The notes under the pieces were generated by a model, which was given only the letters and a program-made list of their open reading frames with translations, had not been told where the DNA came from and searched no databases. Shown one piece after another: positions 52,875-62,340 of a stretch of 64,000 nucleotides of DNA (its first letter is position 1; each line of letters opens with the position of its first letter). Source of the DNA: Cetobacterium_A somerae (GTDB lineage Bacteria > Fusobacteriota > Fusobacteriia > Fusobacteriales > Fusobacteriaceae). A program made the translations under genes and the position numbers. Location of the stretch: NCBI RefSeq assembly GCF_044784365.2, contig NZ_CP173065.2; one strand, 5' to 3'.

Positions 52875-53630
52875 ATGTTGTCAGTGGGGCTAATAACGTT
52901 TAATGAAGAATTAAGATTAGAAAGAACTTTAAAAGCAGTTCAAGGGTTGGCAGATGAAATTGTTGTTATTGATAGTTTTAGTACAGATAATACTGTTGAG
53001 ATAGCGCAGTCTTTTGGAGCTAAGGTTGAGCAGATATCTTGGCCTGGATATGGAATGCAAAAGAACAATGTTATTGAAAGATGTACTAAAGATTGGATAC
53101 TACTTATAGATGCTGATGAGGTTATTACACCTGAGTTAGCAAAAGAGATTAAAGAGGTTATGAAACATGGTGACTACTATGTTTATGAGATCCCTTTTAA
53201 CTCTGTATGTTTTGGAAAACGTATCCGTTTTGGTGGATGGAGTGGAAGCTCTAGAGTTAGACTATTTAAAAAAACTAGCGGTCACTACTCTTTAGATGCT
53301 GTACATGAACAGTTTTTAACTGGTGATGATATTGGTAAACTGCACCACAGAATAGATCACTACACATATGAGGATTACTATGACTATTTGCATAAATTTA
53401 ATAGATACACTAGTGAAGGAGCTCTTGTAGCTTTTAATAAAAATAAAAGTGCTGGACTTTTTAATATAGTTTTAAATCCTATATTTAAATTCCTTAGAAT
53501 GTATATATTTAGATTTGGATTTTTAGATGGTATTGAAGGGCTTGCTCTTTCAACTTTTAGCGCTCTTTATACAAGTGTAAAATATCTAAAACTTAGGGAG
53601 ATGAAGAGGAAAAATGATACTAATTGTTGA
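52875..53630 (+). CDS. GT2 glycosyltransferase, WaaE/KdtX-like
   Basis: 251 residues. LSVGLITFNEELRLERTLKA, VVIDSFSTDNTVEIAQSFGA, WPGYGMQKNNVIERCTKDWI and LLIDADEVITPEL (DAD metal site) match the LPS core beta-1,4-glucosyltransferase group (WaaE). RFGGWSGSSRVRLFKKTSGH and the C-terminal GFLDGIEGLALSTFSALYT are family-typical too. It probably adds a glucose to the inner core heptose. It overlaps the response regulator gene by 17 bases. Confidence 0.88.
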   Translation: MLSVGLITFNEELRLERTLKAVQGLADEIVVIDSFSTDNTVEIAQSFGAKVEQISWPGYGMQKNNVIERCTKDWILLIDADEVITPELAKEIKEVMKHGDYYVYEIPFNSVCFGKRIRFGGWSGSSRVRLFKKTSGHYSLDAVHEQFLTGDDIGKLHHRIDHYTYEDYYDYLHKFNRYTSEGALVAFNKNKSAGLFNIVLNPIFKFLRMYIFRFGFLDGIEGLALSTFSALYTSVKYLKLREMKRKNDTNC

Positions 53631-54261
53631 GGATACTGAGAGTTTACGAAAACTTTCTAGAAAAATTTTAGAAAAAGAGGGATTCTCTGTAGATGAAGCT
53701 GAAAATGGAGAGATTGCTCTACAAAAAATAAGTGGAGAAACAAAATATTCACTTATTCTTTTAGATATAATGATGCCTAAAATGGATGGAATGGAATTTA
53801 TTAAAAACTTAAGAACTTTCTCTGAGATTCCTGTTGTTTTTATAACAGCTCTTTCAGATGAGCGTAGTCAAGTTCTTGCTTATGAAAATGGTGCTGATGG
53901 ATATCTTACTAAACCTTTTTCCAAAGCATTACTTCTTTCTATGGTTAAAAGATTTGAACAAAAGTCAGCAAAACCTGTTAGTTATGATGAGCTAACTCTT
54001 TTCAAATCTAGCAGAGGTGTTTTTATAAATGATGAAGAGATACATCTTCCAACTAAAGAGCGTGAACTTCTATTTTATTTAGAGGAAAATAAAGGAACTA
54101 TTAAAACTAGAGAGCAGATTCTAGATGCCATTTGGGGTTACGATTTCTATGGAAATGATAGAGTTGTTGATAAACATATAGCTAAACTTCGTGATAGACT
54201 TGGAGAATCTAACAGATTTATTAAAACTGTTAAAGCTCTTGGCTACAAGTTTGAGGTTTAA
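53614..54261 (+). CDS. Two-component response regulator, OmpR/PhoB type
   Basis: 215 residues: receiver domain with acidic pair near residues 6-7 (LIVEDTES), phospho-acceptor Asp51 in LLDIMMPKMDG and Lys100 in YLTKPF, then a winged-helix DNA-binding domain (LPTKERELLFYLEENKGTIK, AKLRDRLGESNRFIKTVKAL). The kinase gene starts one base after its stop, so the pair is cognate. GAGGAAAA lies before the start. Targets are unknown; neighbouring envelope genes are candidates. Confidence 0.94.
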   Translation: MILIVEDTESLRKLSRKILEKEGFSVDEAENGEIALQKISGETKYSLILLDIMMPKMDGMEFIKNLRTFSEIPVVFITALSDERSQVLAYENGADGYLTKPFSKALLLSMVKRFEQKSAKPVSYDELTLFKSSRGVFINDEEIHLPTKERELLFYLEENKGTIKTREQILDAIWGYDFYGNDRVVDKHIAKLRDRLGESNRFIKTVKALGYKFEV

Positions 54262-54262
54262 T

Positions 54263-55858
54263 ATGAAGTTGAGAAATAAACTAATTTTAATTCTATCTTT
54301 AGTTCTTTTAGTATCGCTCTTTTTAGAGGGAGTTTTAGGAAATATCTATTTTGAAAAATATTTTAGATATACAAAAGTTTTACAACTTGAAAAGATTGAC
54401 TTTATAAATAGTGGTAAAATAGACTATGATAAACTTAAAGTCTACGAAAAAAATCAAAATGCTTTAGTTATGATTTATAAGGATAATAAAATTATAAATC
54501 TTGAAAATTTTTATTATATAAAGGTTAAAACTAAAACTGGAGATGCTTTTGTGCTACTTGATGCCTTTTTAGATAACCTTTACTCAAACACTCCTCTAAA
54601 AATTGAAAATAGAGATTTAGTTGAGATAACTGCTATTAAGATTTTAAATAACTACTATCTTCCTACAACTTTAATTAAAAATAATGATGTTTTTAGAGAT
54701 TATAAGTTTAGTTATCGTTCTAAAGATATCTATAATATAGATGGTAGAGTTGAAGAGGTTAATGCTCCATATACTCAATCAAGTTTAGGAGATGACTTTT
54801 TAGAGTCTCTTCTTACTATTGATGTACTAAAACCTCAAAAAGAAAAGTATAAGGATGTGGATGGAGATGATGAGTTTCAACTTATAACTCTTAATTCTGA
54901 TGGTTATAAGGTTGTTATCTTCTACTCCTTTGAAAATATCAAAGATATCTTTCCCTCTCTAAAACTATATTTTTATATGAAAGCTATTCTTATTATTCTT
55001 TTTACAGTTCTTATAGGAGTAGTTTTAGAAAAAATTATAGTAAATCCCATTGTTAACCTCTCTAAAGTTAGTGAAAAAATAGCTAATCTTAACTTTATAA
55101 AGGAGATTGATTATAAAAGTGGTGATGAGATTGGAACTCTTTATAAAGATATTTTTAAAATGAGTGAAAAACTTGAAAATATAATTGAACTTTATAAAGG
55201 AAAAGTCTCTCGAAATAAGGAAGCTCAGATAAAACTAGAGGAGAGTATTAAACTCTTTATGCATGAAGTTAAAACTCCACTCTCAGCTATTATTGGGTTT
55301 AGTGACCTTCTTCTAGAGGATGAGCACACTGAGGAGATTGCAATTATAAACAGTGAAAGTAAGAGAATTTTAAAAATGGCTAATACACTTTTAGAGGAGA
55401 ATCGTTTCTCTCAAAATGAGATGATTTTAAATAAAAAAGCTTTTAGTTTAATCTCTTTAATTGAACTTTCTTTAAAGATTTTAGAAGGAGAAAGTAAAAA
55501 TATAGATATTGATATCTCTCATTTAAAAAATATATCTATCTATGGTGATAGAGAGAAACTTGAGCAGGTTATATTAAACATTTTAAAAAATGCTTTAGAG
55601 TATGCTAAAAGTGAGATAAAAATCTATACTGAAGAGTACAGTGGTGAAGTAGTTTTATATTTAGAAAATGATGGACCACATATTTTAAAAGGTAATTTAG
55701 ATAAAGTTTGGAATAAATTTTTCTCATCTAATAGTGGTGATAGAGGTCTTGGACTGTATATATCCTCTGAGATTTTAGATGCTCATGGGTTTAACTATGG
55801 AGTTGAAAATAGTAATCTTGGTGTTAGATTTTTTATAGTTTTAAAAAAAGGGATATAA
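54263..55858 (+). CDS. Sensor histidine kinase
   Basis: 531 residues. One helix near residues 6-27, a sensor domain of about 230 residues outside the membrane, a second helix (MKAILIILFTVLIGVVLEKI), HAMP, the H box FMHEVKTPLSAIIGFSDLL, N box LEQVILNILKNALEYA and G box DRGLGLYISSEIL. I choose the ATG at 54263, one base after the regulator's stop; a longer reading would overlap the regulator by 71 bases and lacks a ribosome site. The short ATP-binding domain is complete. Confidence 0.93.
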   Translation: MKLRNKLILILSLVLLVSLFLEGVLGNIYFEKYFRYTKVLQLEKIDFINSGKIDYDKLKVYEKNQNALVMIYKDNKIINLENFYYIKVKTKTGDAFVLLDAFLDNLYSNTPLKIENRDLVEITAIKILNNYYLPTTLIKNNDVFRDYKFSYRSKDIYNIDGRVEEVNAPYTQSSLGDDFLESLLTIDVLKPQKEKYKDVDGDDEFQLITLNSDGYKVVIFYSFENIKDIFPSLKLYFYMKAILIILFTVLIGVVLEKIIVNPIVNLSKVSEKIANLNFIKEIDYKSGDEIGTLYKDIFKMSEKLENIIELYKGKVSRNKEAQIKLEESIKLFMHEVKTPLSAIIGFSDLLLEDEHTEEIAIINSESKRILKMANTLLEENRFSQNEMILNKKAFSLISLIELSLKILEGESKNIDIDISHLKNISIYGDREKLEQVILNILKNALEYAKSEIKIYTEEYSGEVVLYLENDGPHILKGNLDKVWNKFFSSNSGDRGLGLYISSEILDAHGFNYGVENSNLGVRFFIVLKKGI

Positions 55859-55917
55859 AAGAGATATTCATAAGTTAATATGAGTTATAAAATAACATAT
55901 ATTAAAGGAGATTATTT

Positions 55918-56262
55918 ATGAAAAAACTACTTTTTTTAATGACTTTAGTTTCGGCACTATCTTTTGCAAAAGATTCACCTAATGATATTTTAGAGGATCG
56001 TATCGAGGATCATCTAAAAGTTAGAATGGAATCTGTCTTAAAAAAAGCTGACTATGATGTTACAATTGTTAATAATAATATGAATGTAGAAGTTGAACTT
56101 GAAGGACTTACAGTTCCTAAACTAAACTTTGATCAAGTTGCTCAAGATATCTTAAAAAACTTAGGAACAGACAGTTCTGTTGACGACATATACATTGTTA
56201 TAAAACATGATAGTGCAGTTGGAGAGGACAAAATTCTTTACTCACAATACTTTAAAAAATAA
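55918..56262 (+). CDS. Small secreted protein of unknown function
   Basis: 114 residues with a clear signal peptide (KKLLFLMTLVSALSFA, cut near residue 17) and a mature part of about 97 residues with alternating helices and strands (VTIVNNNMNVEVELEGLTV, DDIYIVIKHDSAV). No family recognised. AAAGGAG lies 7 bases before the ATG. It follows the kinase gene by 59 bases and may report to or be controlled by it. Its stop codon lies within the 8-bp target repeat of the IS256 element, so the protein is intact but cut off from its own terminator at 57765. Confidence 0.7.
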   Translation: MKKLLFLMTLVSALSFAKDSPNDILEDRIEDHLKVRMESVLKKADYDVTIVNNNMNVEVELEGLTVPKLNFDQVAQDILKNLGTDSSVDDIYIVIKHDSAVGEDKILYSQYFKK

Positions 56263-56265
56263 CAC

Positions 56266-57747
56266 GGGTCTAATTAAATATTTGTGTAAACCTTCAAGTT
56301 GGGGTAATATTAAATTATCTAACTTGGAGGTTTTTTTATGAGAAGAAATATGTCTGAAGAAGAAAAGCAAAAAAGAATTAAAGTGAGAGAATTTTTGAAA
56401 CAAAATCCTATCTCTAGTCCTGATGATCTTAATACTTTTTTTAAAGATATGATGAAGGTTATGATAGAAGAGTTTTATCAAGGAGAGCTAGAAGAGGAGT
56501 TAGGATATACTAAGTATGACTATCGAAATAAAGATTCTAACAACTCAAGAAATGGCTATAGCTCTAAGAAACTTAAAAGTAGCGCTGGTGAAATTGAGGT
56601 TAATGTTCCCCGTGATAGAAATGGCGAATACGAACCTCAAGTTGTCAAAAAACATCAAAATACAATTGGGCAAGACTTAGAAGCTAAAATAATTTCTATG
56701 TATGCTAAAGGAATGACAACTAGTGATATTGAGTCACATATCGAAGAAATCTATGGTTATCAAGTTTCGGATAGTTCTATTACTAGAATTACTGATAAGA
56801 TCCTTCCTCTTGTTAAAGAATGGCAAACTCGTCCCTTAGAGGCAGTTTATCCAATTGTTTTTATGGATGCTATCCACTATCATGTAAGAAGTGAAGGACA
56901 AATTGTAAAAAAAGCTGTATACATAGCTATTGGAATTAGTTCATCTGGAGAGAAAGATGTTATTGGAATGTGGGTTGGAGAAAATGAATCTGCTAAGTTT
57001 TGGCTTAGTAAACTGAATGAACTTAAATCAAGAGGAGTTGAAGATATATTAATTGCTTGTGTTGATGGACTTATAGGGTTTGCCAATGCTATAGAAGCTG
57101 TCTATCCTCAAACTCAAATTCAGCAATGCATAATTCATCAGATAAGAAGTTCTACACAATTTGTATCATATAAAGATATAAAGGCTTTAATCGCTGATCT
57201 AAAGCTAGTGTATAAAGCGACTACAGAAGAGAGCGCGCTATTAAACTTAGAGTTATTCGACGAAAAATGGGGTAAAAAATATCCAAAGATTGCAATATCT
57301 TGGAAAAATAACTGGTCTAGATTATCAACATATTTTAAATATCCTCAAGAAATAAGAACCTTAATTTATACTACAAATACAATCGAAGGATACAATAGGC
57401 AGCTAAGAAAAGTCACAAAAAACAAGTCAGTTTTCCCAACAGATGATAGTTTACTAAAGATGCTTTACTTAGCAACACAAGACATTACTAAAAAATGGAC
57501 AAGCCGTCAAAGAGATTGGGGGCAAATGATTTCACAATTTCAAATATATTTTGAAGGAAGAATTTAAAATTAAGCGTATGAATTTATAAAATTAATAAAG
57601 TGGAAAATTCGTCCACTTTGTTAAAGTTACACTAAAATATGTAAAAATGGATATTTAAAAAGGGATGACTTTAAAAAAAATCATCCCTAAAAAATATAAA
57701 ATATTACTCTAATTTTTTAGAATTTACACAAAATTTGAAGAAGACTC
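56266..57747 (+). mobile_element. IS256-family insertion sequence (1482 bp) with 8-bp target duplication
   Basis: Ends are imperfect inverted repeats of about 25 bp (GGGTCTAATTAAATATTTGT on the left against GAGTCTTCTTCAAATTTTGT on the opposite strand at the right). A perfect target duplication AATAACAC flanks the element (56258-56265 and 57748-57755), the 8 bp typical of IS256. Internal hairpins at 57597-57619 (AAAGTGGA/TCCACTTT) and 57661-57688 (AGGGATGA/TCATCCCT) lie after the transposase gene and may stop transcription. Confidence 0.95.
56338..57567 (+). CDS. IS256-family (Mutator-type) transposase
   Basis: 409 residues. The mutator-type landmarks are complete: LEEELGYTKYDYRNKDSNNS, RNGYSSKKLKS, VPRDRNGEYEPQVVKKHQ near the N terminus; the DDE residues in VFMDAIHYHV, ACVDGLIGF and TTNTIEGYNRQLRK; CIIHQIRSSTQFVSYKD between them. 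Catalyses transposition of the element as a circle intermediate. No frame damage, so it may be active. AACTTGGAGG lies before the ATG. Confidence 0.96.
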   Translation: MRRNMSEEEKQKRIKVREFLKQNPISSPDDLNTFFKDMMKVMIEEFYQGELEEELGYTKYDYRNKDSNNSRNGYSSKKLKSSAGEIEVNVPRDRNGEYEPQVVKKHQNTIGQDLEAKIISMYAKGMTTSDIESHIEEIYGYQVSDSSITRITDKILPLVKEWQTRPLEAVYPIVFMDAIHYHVRSEGQIVKKAVYIAIGISSSGEKDVIGMWVGENESAKFWLSKLNELKSRGVEDILIACVDGLIGFANAIEAVYPQTQIQQCIIHQIRSSTQFVSYKDIKALIADLKLVYKATTEESALLNLELFDEKWGKKYPKIAISWKNNWSRLSTYFKYPQEIRTLIYTTNTIEGYNRQLRKVTKNKSVFPTDDSLLKMLYLATQDITKKWTSRQRDWGQMISQFQIYFEGRI

Positions 57748-57764
57748 AATAACACTTTTTTTAT

Positions 57765-57797
57765 AACCCTCTAATCAATTTAGAGGGTTTTCTATTT
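57765..57797 (+). terminator. Original terminator of the two-component operon, now behind IS256
   Basis: AACCCTCTAA (57765-57774) pairs with TTAGAGGGTT (57780-57789) around a 5-base loop, followed by TTCTATTTTT. Before the IS256 insertion it lay about 10 bases after the small secreted protein's stop. Confidence 0.85.
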
Positions 57798-57859
57798 TTA
57801 TTTAATATGCTATACTAATCTAATCGACTATCTAATTTTAAAGGAGTTTTAAGTTATCT

Positions 57860-59569
57860 ATGAAAATAAAATCTTATAATATTTTTGCTGCTTTGTCTGT
57901 TGTTCTTGTAGTTATCTCTCTCATTTTTTACTTAGTAATTAAAAATAATAGATTAAAAGAGGAAGAATCATCTTTTTTAAAAAGAATTACTGTTAGTAAC
58001 AGTTCTATTGATTTTGATAAACTTATTCCTTTAGAAAAAGAGGTATGGGATAAATTTCAAAAAATACCTAAAAATCAATACTCTTCTAAATATGAGGAGA
58101 TTGCTGAAAATAATAGAGTTCTTTTAAATCTTCGTTCTAGACAAAATATTGGAGCTTATATTCTAAAAAAAGTTCTAAATAGCGGAGAGCTCTCTCCTAA
58201 AGCTAGACTTTTTACTTTAAATAAACTTAGAGTTTTAGATGCTACTTCTGGAAATATTGTTAACTCTATAAAGCTTACTATGGAATATCTGAATTTAGCT
58301 GAAGAACTTAATTCTGAGCATGATATCATTAGAGCAAAAATATCTTTATCTTCTATTTTTAATAGCTTAGGTGGGCATGAAACCTCTATTAAAATACTTC
58401 AAGATATTGATATTGAAAACAAAGATTTTCCCAATGTTTCAAGAACTGCAATCTCAATATATCTTTATTTAGGTGAAAATTTTGGTTTCTTAAATAACAC
58501 TACAGAGGGATTTAAATATTTGAATAAAATTACACCTCTATTAAAAGATCAACCTGAAAGTTATCAAAAAAATGTTTTAATTCTAAAAAACCTTTTAGAA
58601 GCTAGACTCTATCTAATATCTAATAATAAAGAAGCTGCTTTAAATTGTCTAAACATTGCTAACCCATTATTAGACAACTTAGATAAAGCCTTTTTTACTG
58701 ACCTTGAAAATCTTCGTTTAGTAACTTTAGAGAGCTACTATTTAAAATATGAACCTGAAAAGTTTTCTCCAACTAATCTGAAAAACTTTATAGAAACTTC
58801 TGATTTTTATGGAGATATTACATTTTTAAAAATAGCCTTTAAGTTATTATTTCAACACTACTATGAGACTAATAATTTTAAAGATTATAGTGATTTAGCT
58901 AAAGATTATGATGAATATTTAGAAAGAGTCAGTGTAGCTAACAATAAAGTTTTTAGTTTGTATCTTATTGAAAATATTGAACATGAGCGTTTTGCTAGAG
59001 AAAATGAAAAGTTATATAAAAACATAGCTTTCCTTATTATCTCTATGGTTTTAATTTTAGGTGTTGCATATAAACGTATACTTTACCTTGATAAAAAAGC
59101 TAAAATTGATGCGCTAACAACTATTGGAAACAGGCTTGCTTTTAAAGAGGATATAAACTCTTTAAAATCTAGTAATGAATACTCTATGTTACTTTTTGAC
59201 ATAGATAATTTTAAAAAAATAAATGATACTTATGGACATGAATTTGGTGACGAAGTGCTATCTACCATTGGTAAAATTCTTAAAACTATTGAGAATAAAG
59301 AGATCTCTATATATAGAGTTGGTGGGGAGGAGTTTGCTATTTTATTTGCTCACTTTAACGAAAGTTTTGCTATGGAAAGTTGCGAATATATTAGAAAAAG
59401 TGTAGAGAATATCCACTGGAAGTACCCAATTACAGTTACTATAAGTGGCGGTTTTTCCAAGGCTACGGAAAACACATATGCTGAGTGTGATAAAAGACTT
59501 TATAAAGCTAAAGGCTCTGGAAAAAATATGATTATATATCAAGATATAAATGAAGGAGATGTTAAATGA
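57860..59569 (+). CDS. Diguanylate cyclase with TPR-like sensor region
   Basis: 569 residues: a helix near 9-27, about 360 residues of helical repeats of TPR type outside the membrane (ARLFTLNKLRVLDATSGNIV and similar), a second helix (IAFLIISMVLILGVAYK, about 390-408), then a C-terminal GGDEF domain with DALTTIGNRLAFKEDI, LLFDIDNFKKINDTYGHEFG and the active GGEEF at 488-492. The I-site (RxxD) is absent, so product inhibition at that site is unlikely. Makes c-di-GMP. The next gene overlaps by 4 bases. Confidence 0.9.
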   Translation: MKIKSYNIFAALSVVLVVISLIFYLVIKNNRLKEEESSFLKRITVSNSSIDFDKLIPLEKEVWDKFQKIPKNQYSSKYEEIAENNRVLLNLRSRQNIGAYILKKVLNSGELSPKARLFTLNKLRVLDATSGNIVNSIKLTMEYLNLAEELNSEHDIIRAKISLSSIFNSLGGHETSIKILQDIDIENKDFPNVSRTAISIYLYLGENFGFLNNTTEGFKYLNKITPLLKDQPESYQKNVLILKNLLEARLYLISNNKEAALNCLNIANPLLDNLDKAFFTDLENLRLVTLESYYLKYEPEKFSPTNLKNFIETSDFYGDITFLKIAFKLLFQHYYETNNFKDYSDLAKDYDEYLERVSVANNKVFSLYLIENIEHERFARENEKLYKNIAFLIISMVLILGVAYKRILYLDKKAKIDALTTIGNRLAFKEDINSLKSSNEYSMLLFDIDNFKKINDTYGHEFGDEVLSTIGKILKTIENKEISIYRVGGEEFAILFAHFNESFAMESCEYIRKSVENIHWKYPITVTISGGFSKATENTYAECDKRLYKAKGSGKNMIIYQDINEGDVK

Positions 59570-62340
59570 TTTACCGATTGTTTATCCTTGTTTTTTTTGT
59601 AGTTTTTAACTTTGCTTTTAGTGAAGTTTACACACCAGAAACACTTAAAGAAAAAGAGGAGTTTAGTAAGTTACAAAAAGAAAAAATAATTATAGCACTA
59701 ATAGATGACCCTTTTTATAATTTAAGTTATCCAAATATAAATTCTTTAAACACTACTATGGAAAACTTTTTAAAAAATTATATGCAACTAAATGTAACTT
59801 TTAAGAAAGTGCCATATAAAAATCTGCAACGTGATATTAAATCTGGTATCATTAATGGGATAGCTTTAATTCCTAAAAATCAAATATTTGATGATAAGCT
59901 TGATTTTAGTGACAGCATTTTTTCTGAAGAACTTTATGTTATCTCACAAAATGAGTCAATACATTCACTAAATGATTTAAATAATAAAATTATATATACA
60001 TCTCATACTGAACCATATATTAATATTCTTAAAGCTGTTTTAGATAATAATGACCTTCACGCTTATCCTATCCCCGTGGATAATTTAAAAAAATATGATG
60101 AGAAACTTATCTTAACAACTAATCCAGTTTTATATAAACCTAAATATGGAATCAAAATAGGTCATTCACCTGGAATTGCTATAGCTTTATCTCATAAATA
60201 CCTTAATTTAATTCCCTATATTAATAATGCTTTAAATAGTAATTATAGAAAAAAATTTATAGATCAATTAAATACTCTAAATCGTTCTATATCTTATAAT
60301 AACTTTTATACCTCTTTAGCACCAGAAGAAAAAGAGTATCTAAAAAATCATAAACCCATTAAAGTTATCTATGAAAAAGATACTGATTCTCTTGTTTCGT
60401 ACAAGTCTCAAATTGATGGAAAGTATAAAGGAATAGCTCCAAATATTTTTAAAGCTTTAAAAAATAATCTTGGAATTAATTTTGTAGATATTACAAGTAC
60501 TGATTATAAAACAATAACTGATCTTAAAACTAAAGGATTTGATGCAACCGTTCTTTCTAAAACACAAAAACGTAGTAAAGATTTCATATTCTCTGAAAAA
60601 ATATACGAAGTTGGAACCTATATTATTAATTTAGATAATTCTCCATCATCTAGTAAAACCATTGGAGTTCTAAAAGACAGTGTTGAAGAACATATAGCTC
60701 AAAGATACGATATTAATAAAAATATTATTATATTTGATGATTTTAACTCAATGGTAAAAGCTTTAGATGATAGAAAAGTCGGAAATTTACTTGTAACTAA
60801 TAAAGAGTATTTCGATTCTAATAAATATAATATTATTCTTTTTGAAACAATTCCTGTTAACTTTATGTTTAATAAAGAAGATGTAGTTTTAAGAGATATT
60901 ATAAACAAAGCTTTTGAATACTCTATTGATTTAAAAAATTTTGCTGAATTATCTCAACTTGAAAGAGATGCTGAAAATAAAATTGTCTATTTAAAAAATA
61001 GAGAAATTAAAGATACACTTATTATTTTTTCAATAGTTTTTATTTTTATAATTTTTGCTATTTCAGTTTATTTATATAAAGAGCGTTTAAATAAAAAGAA
61101 TCTACTAAAAGATTCATTAACAAACTTACCAAACAGATTTATTTTTGATAAGTTTTGTAATGAGGAAAACTCACTTACTGGTTCTACTTTTGTTATAGAT
61201 TTAAATAACTTTAAAAATATAAATGACTCTTTAGGTCATGAGTTTGGAGATGTTATTTTAAAAGAGTTTGCCAACTTCTTAAAAAATAGTTTTATAGATT
61301 CCCATATTTTTAGAATCTCTGGAGATGAGTTCTATGGTTTCTCTTTTGAAAGTCATGAAGAGATTATTGGAAAATTAAAAAAATATAAAGATTTTTGTCC
61401 TACACTTTTAAAATATAATATTACCTTTAATTTAGGAGTAAGTCATAAAACAGCAAATATTTCACTTGCTACTAGTTTTAAATACTCTGATTTAGCTATG
61501 CTTGAAACTAAAAAAGAAAAAAGCAAATTTTATAAAATTGCAGATGATAAATTTATTGAAAAAATGGATAGGGAATCCTCTATACTTTCTCTATTAAAAG
61601 AGGATATCAGTGGAATATACCCTATGTTTCAACCTAAATACTGCATTAAAACCAATAGAATTATTGGTGCTGAAGCTCTTGCTAGATATAGTTCATTAGA
61701 ACTTGGTCCAATAGGGCCCTTTGAATTTATACCAATAGCTGAAAAGTACAACTTTATACATAAAGTTGATTATAAAATTGCTAAAGAATCTATTGTTTTT
61801 ATTAGGGATCTTCTTGAAAGCGAAGTATCTTTAGATAATTTCAGAATCTCATTTAATATCTCTATGAAAACTTTTAAAAGAGATGACTTAATAACCGTAC
61901 TTACTGGACTTCTTAATTACTTTAAAGTTCCTGGAAAATATATTGAAGTAGAGATTACTGAGTCTATCTTTATTTTAGATATGAAAGACTTAATTACTAA
62001 ATTAAAAGCACTTAAAAATTTAGGTATTCAAATATCACTTGATGATTTTACAGCAGGACACTCTACAGCAGGACTTCTACCTCTTTTACCAATGGACGTA
62101 GTTAAGTTTGATAAATCTCTTTTAGATTCTCTTGAAGTAAATAAATCAAAAGGTAAGATTGTTTATAAAAATTTAACCTCTTTAATAAAGGATTTAAACT
62201 TTAAGATTGTTTCTGAAGGAGTTGAAACAAAAGAGCAGTTAGAGTTTCTAAAATTTCTAGGTGTTGATTATGCTCAAGGTTATTACTTTAGTAAGCCTAT
62301 TTCAAAAGATGAATTTACTACGGAGGTTAAGACACTATGA
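59566..62340 (+). CDS. Dual periplasmic-binding-domain GGDEF-EAL protein
   Basis: 924 residues. A signal-like N terminus is followed by two solute-binding (SBP_bac_3-like) domains in the periplasm: about 35-245 and 260-455 (KPIKVIYEKDTDSLVSYKSQ; FDATVLSKTQKRSKDFIFSE). A helix lies at about 483-505, then a GGDEF domain with altered signature RISGDEF (about 583-589) and an EAL domain with GAEALARY (about 701-708), VEITESIF, SLDDFTAGHSTAG, KFDKSLL, SEGVETKEQL and YYFSKP. The EAL site looks complete, so net c-di-GMP breakdown controlled by a periplasmic ligand is likely; whether the GGDEF part is active is open. Confidence 0.9.
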   Translation: MIYRLFILVFFVVFNFAFSEVYTPETLKEKEEFSKLQKEKIIIALIDDPFYNLSYPNINSLNTTMENFLKNYMQLNVTFKKVPYKNLQRDIKSGIINGIALIPKNQIFDDKLDFSDSIFSEELYVISQNESIHSLNDLNNKIIYTSHTEPYINILKAVLDNNDLHAYPIPVDNLKKYDEKLILTTNPVLYKPKYGIKIGHSPGIAIALSHKYLNLIPYINNALNSNYRKKFIDQLNTLNRSISYNNFYTSLAPEEKEYLKNHKPIKVIYEKDTDSLVSYKSQIDGKYKGIAPNIFKALKNNLGINFVDITSTDYKTITDLKTKGFDATVLSKTQKRSKDFIFSEKIYEVGTYIINLDNSPSSSKTIGVLKDSVEEHIAQRYDINKNIIIFDDFNSMVKALDDRKVGNLLVTNKEYFDSNKYNIILFETIPVNFMFNKEDVVLRDIINKAFEYSIDLKNFAELSQLERDAENKIVYLKNREIKDTLIIFSIVFIFIIFAISVYLYKERLNKKNLLKDSLTNLPNRFIFDKFCNEENSLTGSTFVIDLNNFKNINDSLGHEFGDVILKEFANFLKNSFIDSHIFRISGDEFYGFSFESHEEIIGKLKKYKDFCPTLLKYNITFNLGVSHKTANISLATSFKYSDLAMLETKKEKSKFYKIADDKFIEKMDRESSILSLLKEDISGIYPMFQPKYCIKTNRIIGAEALARYSSLELGPIGPFEFIPIAEKYNFIHKVDYKIAKESIVFIRDLLESEVSLDNFRISFNISMKTFKRDDLITVLTGLLNYFKVPGKYIEVEITESIFILDMKDLITKLKALKNLGIQISLDDFTAGHSTAGLLPLLPMDVVKFDKSLLDSLEVNKSKGKIVYKNLTSLIKDLNFKIVSEGVETKEQLEFLKFLGVDYAQGYYFSKPISKDEFTTEVKTL

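Noticed and set aside
57597..57619. Similarity of GTCCACTT in the IS256 tail to the 16-bp repeats at 33513-33563
   Set aside because: Only seven or eight bases agree and here they form a hairpin arm after the transposase gene; no shared regulator is implied.
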